Below are positions 40,787-49,896 of a stretch of DNA of 64,000 nt, piece by piece (position 1 is the first letter of the stretch; each line of letters opens with the position of its first letter). Position numbers and translations under genes: made by a program. The stretch covers positions 1 through 64,000 of the forward strand of contig NZ_FOXS01000001.1 in assembly GCF_900115775.1 (NCBI RefSeq), written 5' to 3'. The notes under the pieces were generated by a model that saw only the letters and a program-made list of their open reading frames with translations, did no database searches and had not been told where the DNA came from. Origin of the DNA: Hymenobacter arizonensis. Its GTDB lineage: Bacteria; Bacteroidota; Bacteroidia; Cytophagales; Hymenobacteraceae.

Positions 40787-42625
40787 TTACCGGCGCTCCA
40801 GCGCCAGGGCATAGGCGCGGTCGTAGTGCACGCGCAGGTTTTTCCAGTCGAAGAGCTCGGCGGAGCTTTCCACAGCGTTGCGCTGCATGATGCGCTCGCG
40901 GCGGTTGAGCTGCACAAAGTCCCAGAGCATGTTGCAAAGCTCCTCGGCCGATTCGTCAAAGGATTTTTCCTGGCGGTGCACCACGAAAATGCCTTTCTGT
41001 TCGGGGTCGGGAATGGTTTGGAGCACGTAGTCGCCAAAGCCCGAAAGGTCGGAGGTGATGGCGGGCACGCCGCGGGCCACGCACTCGAGCGGGGTGTAGC
41101 CCCAGGGCTCGTAGTAGGAGGGGAACACGCCCAGATGGCAGCCGCGCACAAACTGGCCGTATTCCATGCCCAGCAGGGGCGAAGACGGCGACACGAAATC
41201 GGGGTGATACACCATTTTCACCCGGTCGTGGCGGTGGTTGAGCAGTTGGGCCCGGCGCATGAAGTTTAGGATATCATCGTCCTGGTCGTTCACCAAGTTG
41301 TGGGTGATGACCGAGGGCAGCGCGTTGGTTTTCCAGCTTTGCAGGGTGCGGCGGTAGCGTAGCTTCCAATAGTCGTCGACCATGCTCGTGATGTCGGGCA
41401 GCTTGTGGTCAGGGCTGGAGGCAGCGGCGTAAAACAGCCGCTCGCCCACCTGCCGCTCAATGGCCTGGCAGGTTTCGTGCACTTCGTCGAGCATGGCGCG
41501 CCGCTCCAGCACCTGTGGGTTGATGCTGGTGAAGGGGCGCTTGGTGATGAAGAACATTACCACCTGGCCCTCCAGCCCGCTGGCCTGCAGGCGGTGGTTG
41601 AGGCGGGCTAGGGCTTCGAGGGTCAGGTCGAAGCCTTTGTTGTGGTATTCGTAGCGGCCCGAGGTGAAGAAATACAGCGTCTTGTCCAGGTCGAAGGCGT
41701 ACGACTGGAAGAAGTGGGCCATCACGAACTCGTGAATTTTGGCCTTGTACTGCTGGTGCAGGTTCTGGAATTCGTGCAGGGCCACAAACCGCTCGATGTT
41801 GAGGCCGTTGGGCAGCACCGCATCCGGAATCCTATCCAATAAATAGATGCACTCGCGCACCGTGAGTTCGCTCACCGTGGTGAAGACGTGGCTGCCGTGG
41901 GCAGCGGCGCGCTCCATGCGCACGGCCGGCTCGATGTTGAATTTCTTGGCCTCGGCTTCCCAGTTTACCCACATGAGGTGGTCGTAGAAGCTGGCGTCGT
42001 TCATGGCCAGGTAGCGGCCGAGCAGGGTGGCGTGGGTGGTGAACAGCAAATGAGCCGGAACCTGCAGGCGCCGCAGCTCGGGAATGGCCACGCCGGTCAT
42101 CCACTCGTGGAAGTGCCCCAGCAGCCGCTGTTGGGCTTCTAACTGCGCGGCCACGTGCTGAAAGAAGATGGTGGTCAGGTGCCCGAAGGCAATTACCTGG
42201 TGCAGTAGGTCGTCGTTGTCGGGCGCCGGAATGCCGTGGCGCTGCCACAGGTCGGACTTGAGCTGGCCCAATTGGCTGTAGGCCTGAAACGGATTGATGA
42301 GCACGGTGCGAGGGCGGCCGGTCACGAGCCAGGTGCCGATTTGCACGTCGAAGCCCTGCGCGCGCATGGTGCGCACGGCCGCGCCAAACGGGTCGGAAGC
42401 GGTGTGGATGGCCAAGTCATCAAGCGGCTCAAACTCGCCCTGTGCCTGGTTGGGGAAGTAGGGGCCCAGCAGGCAATACCGGTCGCCCCAGGCGGGCACG
42501 GTGGCCGGCACCTTGGAGCGGATAACGGTGTAGATGCCGCCAACCTGGTTGCAGACTTCCCAGGCCACCTCTACTAATAAAGCGTCGGGAAACAGGGCAT
42601 CTGGGGCGTGAGGCGTAGGCTGCAT
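40787..42625 (-). CDS. Glycogen synthase, eukaryotic-type GT3
   Basis: A 612-residue GT-B enzyme. The N-terminus LLVEVAWEVCNQVGGIYTVI (about 15-34) is the signature of the GT3 (GYS) family, which uses UDP-glucose and is typical of fungi and animals but present in many Bacteroidota. FTTVSELTVRECIYLLDR, LPNGLNIERF and the C-terminal SYYEPWGYTPLECVARGVPA (the EPWG...PLE donor site) support this. It extends glycogen or a related alpha-1,4-glucan in the cytoplasm. A -7-like element (TACCTTTC) lies 38 bases upstream. A GH13 branching-type enzyme is encoded 1 kb away. Confidence 0.9.
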   Translation of the reverse strand: MQPTPHAPDALFPDALLVEVAWEVCNQVGGIYTVIRSKVPATVPAWGDRYCLLGPYFPNQAQGEFEPLDDLAIHTASDPFGAAVRTMRAQGFDVQIGTWLVTGRPRTVLINPFQAYSQLGQLKSDLWQRHGIPAPDNDDLLHQVIAFGHLTTIFFQHVAAQLEAQQRLLGHFHEWMTGVAIPELRRLQVPAHLLFTTHATLLGRYLAMNDASFYDHLMWVNWEAEAKKFNIEPAVRMERAAAHGSHVFTTVSELTVRECIYLLDRIPDAVLPNGLNIERFVALHEFQNLHQQYKAKIHEFVMAHFFQSYAFDLDKTLYFFTSGRYEYHNKGFDLTLEALARLNHRLQASGLEGQVVMFFITKRPFTSINPQVLERRAMLDEVHETCQAIERQVGERLFYAAASSPDHKLPDITSMVDDYWKLRYRRTLQSWKTNALPSVITHNLVNDQDDDILNFMRRAQLLNHRHDRVKMVYHPDFVSPSSPLLGMEYGQFVRGCHLGVFPSYYEPWGYTPLECVARGVPAITSDLSGFGDYVLQTIPDPEQKGIFVVHRQEKSFDESAEELCNMLWDFVQLNRRERIMQRNAVESSAELFDWKNLRVHYDRAYALALERR

Positions 42626-42663
42626 AGAGGAAGGAGGCGAAATGACAGAGAAGGGAACGCGGC

Positions 42664-42671
42664 GAAAGGTA
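42664..42671 (-). promoter_or_regulatory. -7-like element of the glycogen synthase gene
   Basis: TACCTTTC on the minus strand matches TAnnTTTG in 5 of 6 fixed positions, 38 bases before ATG 42625. Confidence 0.4.
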
Positions 42672-42855
42672 AAGCTTATCAGCGCTTAGATGCCATTGCA
42701 AACGATTTTTTTCGGCCTTTGGTCGAAGACGCGGGCAATGTGATGCGGCCTTGGCCGCCAAAACTTCGGAGCGCGACAGTTGTTAAGCGCGCTACAATCA
42801 ATCCTCACACTGGCGGCGAGCTCACGGCTTGCCCCACCCCATTTGAACTTGCCAC

Positions 42856-43485
42856 ATGGCCGATACCACCAACATTCTCACGCTCGAACACCCTGTTCTG
42901 CCGGTGCTAACGCAGCGCCGCAGCCCCCGCGCCTACACCAACCAACCCGTGCCCGCCGATGCCCTGAAGCAGGTTTTTGCAGCGGCGTCTTCAGCTGCTT
43001 CCTGTTTTGGCGAGCAGCCTTGGCGCTACCTCGTGGGCAACCGCGAAACCAGCGCCGAAGCCTACAATAAAATACTGAACAGCATGGGCGAATTTAACCA
43101 GGTATGGGCCAAAAACGCCCCCGTTCTGGTTGTGAGCATTGCCAAGCTCCACTTCTCGCACGATGAAAACCCCAACGCCTGGGCCCGGCACGACGTGGGC
43201 CAGGCCACGGCCACGCTCGCCATTCAAGCCACGGAGCTAGGTCTGCAAATCCACCAGATGGCGGGCTTCTCGACCGATAAAATCCGCGAAGCCTTCAGTA
43301 TTCCCGCCGGCTACGAGCCAGTGGCCGTGTTCACCATTGGCTACCCCGGCGATGCCAGCCTTCTATCTGATGCGCTGCGCGATAAGGAAACCGCTGCCCG
43401 CACGCGCAAGCCCTTGGCAGAGTTTGTGTTTGAAGGCGGCTGGCCCGGGTTGCAGGACGAGCGCTACGACCAGGCCGACGTATAA
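42856..43485 (+). CDS. Nitroreductase family protein
   Basis: A 209-residue FMN-binding nitroreductase. RRSPRAYTNQPVPADALKQV is the FMN-binding N-terminal motif, SCFGEQPWRYLVG follows, and WARHDVGQATATLAIQATEL together with AVFTIGYPGD complete the fold. It probably reduces quinones, nitro compounds or a flavin-related substrate with NAD(P)H; the specific substrate is unknown. It is divergent from the glycogen synthase and convergent to the GH13 gene, and has no evident link to either. Confidence 0.92.
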   Translation: MADTTNILTLEHPVLPVLTQRRSPRAYTNQPVPADALKQVFAAASSAASCFGEQPWRYLVGNRETSAEAYNKILNSMGEFNQVWAKNAPVLVVSIAKLHFSHDENPNAWARHDVGQATATLAIQATELGLQIHQMAGFSTDKIREAFSIPAGYEPVAVFTIGYPGDASLLSDALRDKETAARTRKPLAEFVFEGGWPGLQDERYDQADV

Positions 43486-43536
43486 GTAGGTTTCGAAGGC
43501 TCGCTTTCGGAAGTAAAGTGGGCCTAACATTCTCCA

Positions 43537-43574
43537 ACAAAAAAGCCACTACGTTTCTGTAGTGGCTTTTTTGT
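43537..43574. terminator. Bidirectional terminator
   Basis: A perfect 16-bp stem (43537-43552 with 43559-43574, loop gtttct) with A6/T6 tracts between the convergent nitroreductase and GH13 genes. Confidence 0.9.
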
Positions 43575-43596
43575 GTCCAAGCGAGGCAGTAACAGT

Positions 43597-45486
43597 TTAA
43601 TGCTGCTCCTGCGACAAAATCAGCACCGCATACGGCGCAATTCCGATGGTGCCGTGCCACTTGAAGCCGTCGTATTCTCCTTTAATAGCTTCCGTGCCGA
43701 AGCTCTCAAAATCCCCAAACTCGCCGTCGTAGCCCTGCCAGTCGCTGTTGAAGCGCACCTGCCAATGGCCGGGGCCGGGCAGGCCAATGGTGTAGCCCTC
43801 GTATACTTTGTTGGCGAAGTTGGCAACGACGACAGTGGTTTCGCCCGGGCCTTCCTGGCCGGTAGAGCGGGCGAAGGCGACGAGTTTGTTGGCGTTATTG
43901 AGGTGAAAGACGTGGGTGTGCTGGCCGCCCAACCCCGCCGAGTTGCCGCGGATGTTGCGGCGCAGGGCAATGAGGTCGCGGTAGAGGTGCACGAGGCCGG
44001 CACGGGTTTCGGCGCGCTCCCAGTCCAAGGGCTCGGTGTCGACGAAGGCGCCATCGGCGAGGAACTCCTGGCCCTGAAACAGCATGGGGATGCCGGGGGC
44101 GGTGAGAACGAGGGCCGCGCCCAGGGTGGCGCGCTTTTTCGGGAACCAGTGGGCGGCGTCGCCGGGCATGATTTCCTCGGGCAGGCGGGCTTTGCCGTTG
44201 GCTACTTCGTCGTGGCTTTCGGTGTAGATGACGCGGCGGAAAGCATCGCCGTTGTAGCTGACGGTCAGAGCTTCAGCCACGGCGTGCATGTCGCGGTCGG
44301 TGTCTTCGGGCGTGGTGAGGGCCCGCACAATGGGGTTGAGGAATTGGTTGTCCCACTGCGAGTTGAAGCCCTGGCCACCTTTCTCGATGGTTTCGGTGAT
44401 GCTGGAGTTGCCACGCATGTCTTCGGCAATGGTGATTTTCCAGGGCATGGTCCGGTCAATCTCCTCGTTTATCCAGCGCATCAGGCTCCAGCCATCGGGC
44501 AGGTCGGCGGCGGGGTCGCCTTCGCCGTGCACGTTGCGCACAAAGGCAATGGCATCGGCCCGCAGGCCGTCGACGCGGTAGTCGTGCAGCCACATCATGG
44601 CGTTGTCGCGGATGTACTGGCGCACCTCGGGGCGGCCGTAGTCGGGGCGGTTGTCGCCCCAGGGTGTGTGGGCGCGCCAGTCGTTGTAGAAGTAAATGCC
44701 GCCGCCGTCGTTTTCGCTCCAGCCATCAAACTGCCACAGGTCGAGGTCGCCGGGGCCGAAGTGGTTGTACACCACGTCGAGCACCACGGCGATTCCGTGC
44801 TCGTGGGCTTTTTTCACCATTTCCTTGAAAGCCATTGGCCCGCCGTAGTCGCTTTCCAGCGCGAAGGGGTTGGAAGGGTTGTAGCCCCACGAGCGGCTGC
44901 CCGGAAACTCGGTAGCCGGCAGCAACTCGATGCAGTTGATGCCCAAGTCGCGCAGGTAAGGCATTTTTTCGGCCACGCTGAGGAACGTGCCCACATGGCT
45001 GGCATTGGGGGCGTTGAAGGTGCCCACGTGCAGCTCATAAATCACCAGCTCGTTCCAGGCGGGCATCTGGAAGTTGTCGTTGCCCCAGTCAAAATGCGGG
45101 TCGTGCACCACCGAGGAGCCGGCCGAATGGGTCACCTGGCGGGCATAGGGGTCGTTGCGGTCAAACTCCTTGCCCTGGTAGGTGATGTGGTATTTGTATT
45201 CGTCGCCGGGCTCAGCGCCGGCAACGTCGGTGGCCCAGTAGCCGTCGCCCTCCAGCTGCAGGGCGTTTCGCGAAGCATCCCAGTCATTGAAGGAGCCGAT
45301 AACGGCTACAGCTTCGGCGTGGGGCGCCCACACGCGGAACGTGGTGCCGGCGGCGTGGGGCATGGCGCCCATGCCCGGCTGCAGGGTAGCAGAGGGCAGC
45401 GAAGGAGCTTTTTTGGTTGGTTTTTTAACAGGGGGTTGAGGCGCGACTTTGGCGCGGCCGGGTACGGAAGCGTGAGCGGGAGGCAT
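43597..45486 (-). CDS. GH13 alpha-glucan enzyme, branching-enzyme type
   Basis: A 629-residue enzyme. A short Pro/Lys-rich N-terminus leads to a CBM48 domain (FRVWAPHAEAVAVIGSFNDW), then a GH13 barrel: VIYELHVGTF, VVLDVVYNHFGPG, the nucleophile Asp near 311 (GLRADAIAF), the acid/base Glu near 355 (ITIAEDM) and HD near 425 (TESHDE). A C-terminal beta domain ends the protein. It acts on alpha-1,4-glucans in the cytoplasm, probably as a 1,4-alpha-glucan branching enzyme (GH13_8/9-like), although trehalose-type GH13 enzymes share this layout. Together with the GT3 synthase it would build glycogen. ATG 45486 used instead of 45600. Confidence 0.85.
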   Translation of the reverse strand: MPPAHASVPGRAKVAPQPPVKKPTKKAPSLPSATLQPGMGAMPHAAGTTFRVWAPHAEAVAVIGSFNDWDASRNALQLEGDGYWATDVAGAEPGDEYKYHITYQGKEFDRNDPYARQVTHSAGSSVVHDPHFDWGNDNFQMPAWNELVIYELHVGTFNAPNASHVGTFLSVAEKMPYLRDLGINCIELLPATEFPGSRSWGYNPSNPFALESDYGGPMAFKEMVKKAHEHGIAVVLDVVYNHFGPGDLDLWQFDGWSENDGGGIYFYNDWRAHTPWGDNRPDYGRPEVRQYIRDNAMMWLHDYRVDGLRADAIAFVRNVHGEGDPAADLPDGWSLMRWINEEIDRTMPWKITIAEDMRGNSSITETIEKGGQGFNSQWDNQFLNPIVRALTTPEDTDRDMHAVAEALTVSYNGDAFRRVIYTESHDEVANGKARLPEEIMPGDAAHWFPKKRATLGAALVLTAPGIPMLFQGQEFLADGAFVDTEPLDWERAETRAGLVHLYRDLIALRRNIRGNSAGLGGQHTHVFHLNNANKLVAFARSTGQEGPGETTVVVANFANKVYEGYTIGLPGPGHWQVRFNSDWQGYDGEFGDFESFGTEAIKGEYDGFKWHGTIGIAPYAVLILSQEQH

Positions 45487-45684
45487 TGAAGAATAAGAAG
45501 TTCGCCGCCCGGGCAGCCGAAAATACGGCCGATGCAGGACGGTGATAGCTCGACAATACGAGAACGGCCGGGTTTCGGCCAAAATGGCTCCGTATGCCAC
45601 CTACAAAGCACTCCCTGCCTGGCCCGTGTGGCGGGGCCGGCCAGGGGCCTTGCAGCGCCGGTATTTTTTTGCCGACTTTCGGGC

Positions 45685-46362
45685 ATGAATGCTGCCAACC
45701 CCACGCCCGAAACGCAGGCCCGCACCACGCTTTTTCACCAGCGCCATCTTCGGCGCCAGGTCGCTAAATCTCTGGGGCACATCGGGCCGGCCATCGTCTT
45801 TGTGCTCGCCGTGGTGCCCATTCTTTCGGGCCGGGAGCCTTTTTCGTTACTCGTCGCCCTCGAAATAATGGTGGGTGTGGCCTACCTGAGCCTGCTGGTG
45901 CGGGAGTTGCGGCACCTGCGGCACAACCCGTTTCATACCGAGCGGGTGGCGTGGCTGGAGCTGGCGGCGGCGGCTATTCTCTTCATTGAGAGCTACCACA
46001 TCTGGCACCGCCACCACGAGGCCGAGCTGGCCGGCGCTGCGCCGCGGTTCCATGCGTTGCCGTGGGTGTATGCCGCCGTGGGGGTGGCGTATGTGGTACT
46101 GGCCTTCCGGATGCAGCAGCTCACCGGCCGCACCTATTTGCACCTGCACGCCGATGGCTTTGCCGTGCGCACGGGCCGCTTTGGCAAGGAGCATACTTTG
46201 AATTGGTCGGATATCGCCAGCGCCGACCCCGACGGGGCCACCGGCGTAGTGGTGCGCCGTACCGATGGCAAAGAGCACCGCATCGCATTCGACAAACTGC
46301 ACGACGGCCCCGCCCACCGCGACCGCTTGCTGGCCCACCTGCGCAAAGCCATCAACAGCTAG
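45685..46362 (+). CDS. Membrane protein with C-terminal PH-like domain
   Basis: A 225-residue protein. Residues 1-30 are polar and basic; four membrane helices follow (about 34-50, 52-72, 88-108 and 128-148). The C-terminal 75 residues (YLHLHADGFAVRTGRFGKEH, WSDIASADPDGATGVVVRR) form a beta-rich module like bacterial PH domains (YdbS/YdbT type). Function unknown. ATG 45685 was chosen because the frame before it overlaps the promoter of the divergent GH13 gene. Confidence 0.72.
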   Translation: MNAANPTPETQARTTLFHQRHLRRQVAKSLGHIGPAIVFVLAVVPILSGREPFSLLVALEIMVGVAYLSLLVRELRHLRHNPFHTERVAWLELAAAAILFIESYHIWHRHHEAELAGAAPRFHALPWVYAAVGVAYVVLAFRMQQLTGRTYLHLHADGFAVRTGRFGKEHTLNWSDIASADPDGATGVVVRRTDGKEHRIAFDKLHDGPAHRDRLLAHLRKAINS

Positions 46363-46493
46363 CAGCGCACAGCTACTGTGAGAATTACGACAAAACAGGG
46401 CTACAATGTGCAAGGATTTGGCGCGGGAATGAGCAATTTTGGCCTTCAGTTTGTTGTGGACTCTCTGAATAATTTGGTCCCTGAAAAAGAAGA

Positions 46494-46901
46494 ATGCGTC
46501 GTCCCAAACCTGTCATTTTTGGTCTTTACGGCTGGTCGCCTGAGTACGGCTTCCGGTATATTCATCCTGCCAACCGCCGCTCGTTTGAGCTGCTGGAGCC
46601 GGTGGGCAAGCTGTTTGAGAAAATCAGCGAGGACGAAGAAGGGGAGTGGGTCACCATCCGCTACGACGAGCAGCAGTTTCTGGTGCGGCCAGAGCTGTTC
46701 AAGGAAATTTACCACAAGCCCAAGTTCAGTTTCGGCGATTCGGTGGAGGAAGTGACGCCCGAGCCGGGGCAATACCGCCACTTCGGGCACGTGTCGGATG
46801 TATTCTGGGATGAGAGCACTGATACGGCGTCGTATCAGATTGTGGAGCGCAAGCGCAAGCTGCCGCGCATATTTCAAGCTTCGGAGCTGCGGGCTGATTA
46901 G
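46494..46901 (+). CDS. Conserved hypothetical protein, cytosolic
   Basis: A 135-residue soluble protein without signal or membrane segment. It is acidic and beta-rich, with a notable start KPVIFGLYGWSPEYGFRYIH and a C-terminal QIVERKRKLPRIFQASELRAD. I do not recognise the family. A -7-like element (TAATTTGG) lies 17 bases before the ATG. It is followed by a long palindromic repeat. Confidence 0.7.
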   Translation: MRRPKPVIFGLYGWSPEYGFRYIHPANRRSFELLEPVGKLFEKISEDEEGEWVTIRYDEQQFLVRPELFKEIYHKPKFSFGDSVEEVTPEPGQYRHFGHVSDVFWDESTDTASYQIVERKRKLPRIFQASELRAD

Positions 46902-46920
46902 GTGGCTCTTACGCGGGGAA

Positions 46921-47078
46921 CCTCACCCCCGGCCCTTCTCCCGCGGAGAGGGGAGCCTGACGAATCCAACCGTAACCGAAAGCCCTACTGCAATTAGCAG
47001 TGGGGCTTTTAGTTTTAAAAGTTACTGATTTCTTGTGCTATGGCTCCCCTCTCCGCGGGAGAGGGGCCGGGGGTGAGG
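46921..47078. repeat. Palindromic element, CCTCACCCCCGGC family
   Basis: Arms 46921-46957 and 47042-47078 are inverted copies with 36 of 37 bases matching (cctcacccccggcccttctc against its complement). The 84-base centre contains a terminator-like hairpin (gccctactgcaattagcagt and ggggctttt). Related CCTCACCCC-type repeats are widespread in bacteria. Confidence 0.85.
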
Positions 47079-47098
47079 TTTCCACCACGCGACGCGCC

Positions 47099-48448
47099 CT
47101 ATTTCAGTCCCACCGCAATGCCGCCCACCACACTGGCAATGCCCAACAGAATCAAAATTCCATACAGCGGCCACACAAACTTGAGCCACTGCTCGAAGCG
47201 CACGCCGCACGCCGCCAGCATGGCCATGAGGGTGCCATTGGTGGGCGTAATCAGCTCGCAGAGGCCGGCGCCGTACTGAAACGCTAGCACCATTACCTGG
47301 CGCGAGAGGCCGATGAGGTCAGACAAGGGTGTGAGCAGGGGCATAGTGAGGGTGGCCTGCCCACTGCCGCTGGGCACGGGCACGTGCAGGGCCGTTTGCA
47401 CGGCCATCATGCCCAGCGCGGCGAAAGTGACGGGCAGGTGGGCCAGGGGCGAGGCGAGGCCATTGACGATGGTATCCACGATGTTGCCTTGCTCCAGCAC
47501 CACGAAAATGGCGCGGGCGAAACCAATCAGAATGGCCGAAAAGGCAATGTCACGGAAGCCCGCCACGAAGCCCTCGGCAGTGCCGGTGGCGCCGAGGCCG
47601 CCCAGTAAACCGGCGCTCACACCCAGCACGAAAAACAGCGCTGACATCTGCTCGAAGTCCCAGCCCAGCTTCAATACACCGTAGGCAAACACGGCGAACG
47701 TAACCAGCATCAGCAGCAGCACCAGCCCGTGGCGCCCGGCCCCGCGCCGGTCGGCCTCAATTTCATCGGGCGTGATTTCGGGCTGTACGCGGTGGCGAGT
47801 GGCGTAGCGCATGGTGCCGATTATCCAGATGGTGACGGCCACGGCCAGGAAGGCCATGCGCCAGGCGCCGCCCGAGAGTAGCGGCAGCTGCGCCAGCTTT
47901 TGGGCAATGCCCACCTGAAACGGGTTGATGGGACTGAACGAGGCACCCACAAACGCTGCCCCTGCGCTGGCCGCCACGGCCGTGAGAGTAGGGTAGCCCA
48001 GTCGTCGCATCAGCACCAGCAGCACCGGCACCAGCGGGATGATTTCCTCGCCCATATTTTCGAGGGCGCCCATGGTGGCGAAAAGAATGCTCACGAGCGG
48101 TATCACCACCACTTCGCGGCCCTGGGCACGGGTCAGCAGCCAGTCGACACCGTGGCGCAGCGCTCCGGTTTGGTCCACTACCGTGAAGGCGCCGCCGGCC
48201 AGAAAGATGAGGAACACCACGGCCGCGGCATCGGCCAGTCCTTTGGGAATGTCTACCAACATCTCGAGCGGGCCTACGGGCGTGGAGGGCACGCGGTGGT
48301 AGGAACCGGCAATCACCACGTCGCGGCCGGTCACGGGGTCTTTTTGGCGGTCGAAGCGGCCGGCGGGCAGCACGTAGCTCAGCGCTGCCGCCAGTATGAT
48401 GAAGCCCACCAGCAGCACCAGCGGGTGGGGAAAGCGAAAGGTGTTCAT
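47099..48448 (-). CDS. YfcC family carrier protein (C4-dicarboxylate/basic amino acid type)
   Basis: A 449-residue integral membrane protein with about eleven helices. It begins PHPLVLLVGFIILAAALSYVLPAG, and shows GGAFTVVDQTGALRHGVDWL, MGEEIIPLVPVLLVLMRRLG, SFSPINPFQVGIAQ and PVPSGSGQATLTMPLLTPLS, all features of the YfcC/DcuC-like (PF03606) group. The substrate is unknown. The open frame runs to 49015 but only the segment from ATG 48448 resembles the family; the upstream part is antisense to other genes. Confidence 0.88.
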   Translation of the reverse strand: MNTFRFPHPLVLLVGFIILAAALSYVLPAGRFDRQKDPVTGRDVVIAGSYHRVPSTPVGPLEMLVDIPKGLADAAAVVFLIFLAGGAFTVVDQTGALRHGVDWLLTRAQGREVVVIPLVSILFATMGALENMGEEIIPLVPVLLVLMRRLGYPTLTAVAASAGAAFVGASFSPINPFQVGIAQKLAQLPLLSGGAWRMAFLAVAVTIWIIGTMRYATRHRVQPEITPDEIEADRRGAGRHGLVLLLMLVTFAVFAYGVLKLGWDFEQMSALFFVLGVSAGLLGGLGATGTAEGFVAGFRDIAFSAILIGFARAIFVVLEQGNIVDTIVNGLASPLAHLPVTFAALGMMAVQTALHVPVPSGSGQATLTMPLLTPLSDLIGLSRQVMVLAFQYGAGLCELITPTNGTLMAMLAACGVRFEQWLKFVWPLYGILILLGIASVVGGIAVGLK

Positions 48449-48502
48449 GGCACAAAGTAGGGCGGCTCCGCACGAACTTTGCAAAACCACGGTTCCGCAC
48501 CC

Positions 48503-48748
48503 ATGACCATTACGGACTTCAAAGCCCTGCACCAGCGCCGCCAGGCCGAGCACCTTGCCCGGCACGGCCACCGCCTGGCCGAGCGCCAGGAGGACAGCTT
48601 CGACCTGACGCTGTTCGCCGTGGAGGGCTTCTATGCGGAGATTTGGCGCAGCCGCGGAGAGGAGCAGATTCTCTTCATCCACGTGTTTCAAACGCCGAAC
48701 GGATTGAGCGATTATCTGAAACTGGTGCGACTGCCGGGCAATCTTTAG
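48503..48748 (+). CDS. Small hypothetical protein
   Basis: An 81-residue protein starting at ATG 48503. The N-terminal half is a charged helix (FKALHQRRQAEHLARHGHRL), the C-terminal half is beta-rich (DSFDLTLFAVEGFYAEIW, then LFIHVFQTPNGLSDYL). I recognise no family. It is divergent from the YfcC gene and 53 bases before the following hydrolase gene. Confidence 0.65.
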   Translation: MTITDFKALHQRRQAEHLARHGHRLAERQEDSFDLTLFAVEGFYAEIWRSRGEEQILFIHVFQTPNGLSDYLKLVRLPGNL

Positions 48749-48801
48749 CGTCCTTGCTACGCCTGGATAACGTTGCCAGGAAGATTGAATTGAAGAACCG
48801 A

Positions 48802-49818
48802 ATGCGGGTGTTATTCCTGATTGCCGTGTTGCTGGGGTGGCTGCAGTTGCCTGCGGCCGCTCAAAACGCCAAACCCCGCACCCCCGAGGACTTTGGCTAC
48901 CGCCACCAGGTGGTGATGTTTGGCAAAGACAGCGTGAATGTGTTGGTGAAGGCCAAAAAAGGCGAGGAGTTGGTACGCAAGCCGCTGCTACTATGGTTGC
49001 AAGGCTCGCTGCCACAGCCGTTGATACTATACGATAAGCAGGGGCCCTATAGCGTGTTTCCGTTTGCGGGCAAGGCCGGGCTCGACTCGCTGGCTGCTAC
49101 CTGCCACCTGGCCATTATTGGGAAACCTGGCATTCCGCTAATGGCAGATGTGGAAGGGCGTGACCCCAACAAGATGTTTTCGCAGGGGGGCCTGACGCCG
49201 TATTACTGCGAGCGGAATCATCTCGAGTACTACGCACGGCGCGAAGAAGCCGTGCTGCGCTATTTGAAAAAGCAGCCTTGGGTGGATAAAGCACGGGTGC
49301 TGGTTGGGGGCCACTCGCAGGGCAGCGCGGTGGTGGCGCGGCTGGCGGCCGTGCCGGGGTTGGTGAGCCACGCCGTGTACCTGAGCGGAAGCCCCCTGGG
49401 TCGGGCCCTCACCGAAGTTGCCCGCGACCCGAACGACACTGAAAGCACCGCAGCCGACGCCGAAGCAGGATTCGCGAAGTGGCAGCGAGGAGTAGACAGT
49501 CCCACGCAGTCCGACTGCCGTCAGTATGCGGACAGCAACAAAAACGTGTATTCGTTTGGGGAGTCACTACTGCCCTTTCTGCTCGCTGCGCGAGTGCCAG
49601 TATTTATTGGTTACGGCACCCGGGACCACGCTGCGGTGGCCAACGACTACCTGCGGCTGGAAACCATGCGGCTGCACAAGGCCAACTTCACCTTTCGCGC
49701 GTATCCTGGCCGCGAGCACAACTTCTTCGGCTTTAAAGACGGACAGATTAACTACGATGACTGGTATTGGGATAAAGTGGGGAGGGACTTTCTGCACTGG
49801 GCCGGAATTATGAAGTAG
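48802..49818 (+). CDS. Exported alpha/beta hydrolase
   Basis: A 338-residue protein. A signal peptide (MRVLFLIAVLLGWLQLPAAA) is cut near AQN. The catalytic triad is likely Ser in VLVGGHSQGSAVVARL (GHSQG), Asp in GYGTRDHAAV, and His in PGREHNFFGF. It lies in the periplasm or is secreted; the substrate is not known. ATG 48802 is selected because it begins a good signal peptide, whereas the long frame from 48643 overlaps the preceding small gene. Confidence 0.85.
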   Translation: MRVLFLIAVLLGWLQLPAAAQNAKPRTPEDFGYRHQVVMFGKDSVNVLVKAKKGEELVRKPLLLWLQGSLPQPLILYDKQGPYSVFPFAGKAGLDSLAATCHLAIIGKPGIPLMADVEGRDPNKMFSQGGLTPYYCERNHLEYYARREEAVLRYLKKQPWVDKARVLVGGHSQGSAVVARLAAVPGLVSHAVYLSGSPLGRALTEVARDPNDTESTAADAEAGFAKWQRGVDSPTQSDCRQYADSNKNVYSFGESLLPFLLAARVPVFIGYGTRDHAAVANDYLRLETMRLHKANFTFRAYPGREHNFFGFKDGQINYDDWYWDKVGRDFLHWAGIMK

Positions 49819-49883
49819 GGTTGCCTGCCGAAGCAAGGAAAGGTTATATGCGCAAACCGCTATGGTTACGCGGCAACTCTTCC

Positions 49884-49891
49884 TACCTTGC
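49884..49891 (+). promoter_or_regulatory. -7-like element of the GT39 gene
   Basis: TACCTTGC, close to TAnnTTTG, ends 5 bases before ATG 49897, again predicting a leaderless mRNA. Confidence 0.4.
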
Positions 49892-49896
49892 TTCGC

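Noticed and set aside
43573..45489. A 638-codon open frame on the plus strand
   Set aside because: It is antisense to the GH13 gene, with Val/Gly/His-rich sequence lacking any recognisable motif.
48449..49015. N-terminal extension of the YfcC-type carrier frame
   Set aside because: The extra 189 codons are antisense to two real genes and show no similarity to the carrier family; ATG 48448 gives a proper N-terminus.
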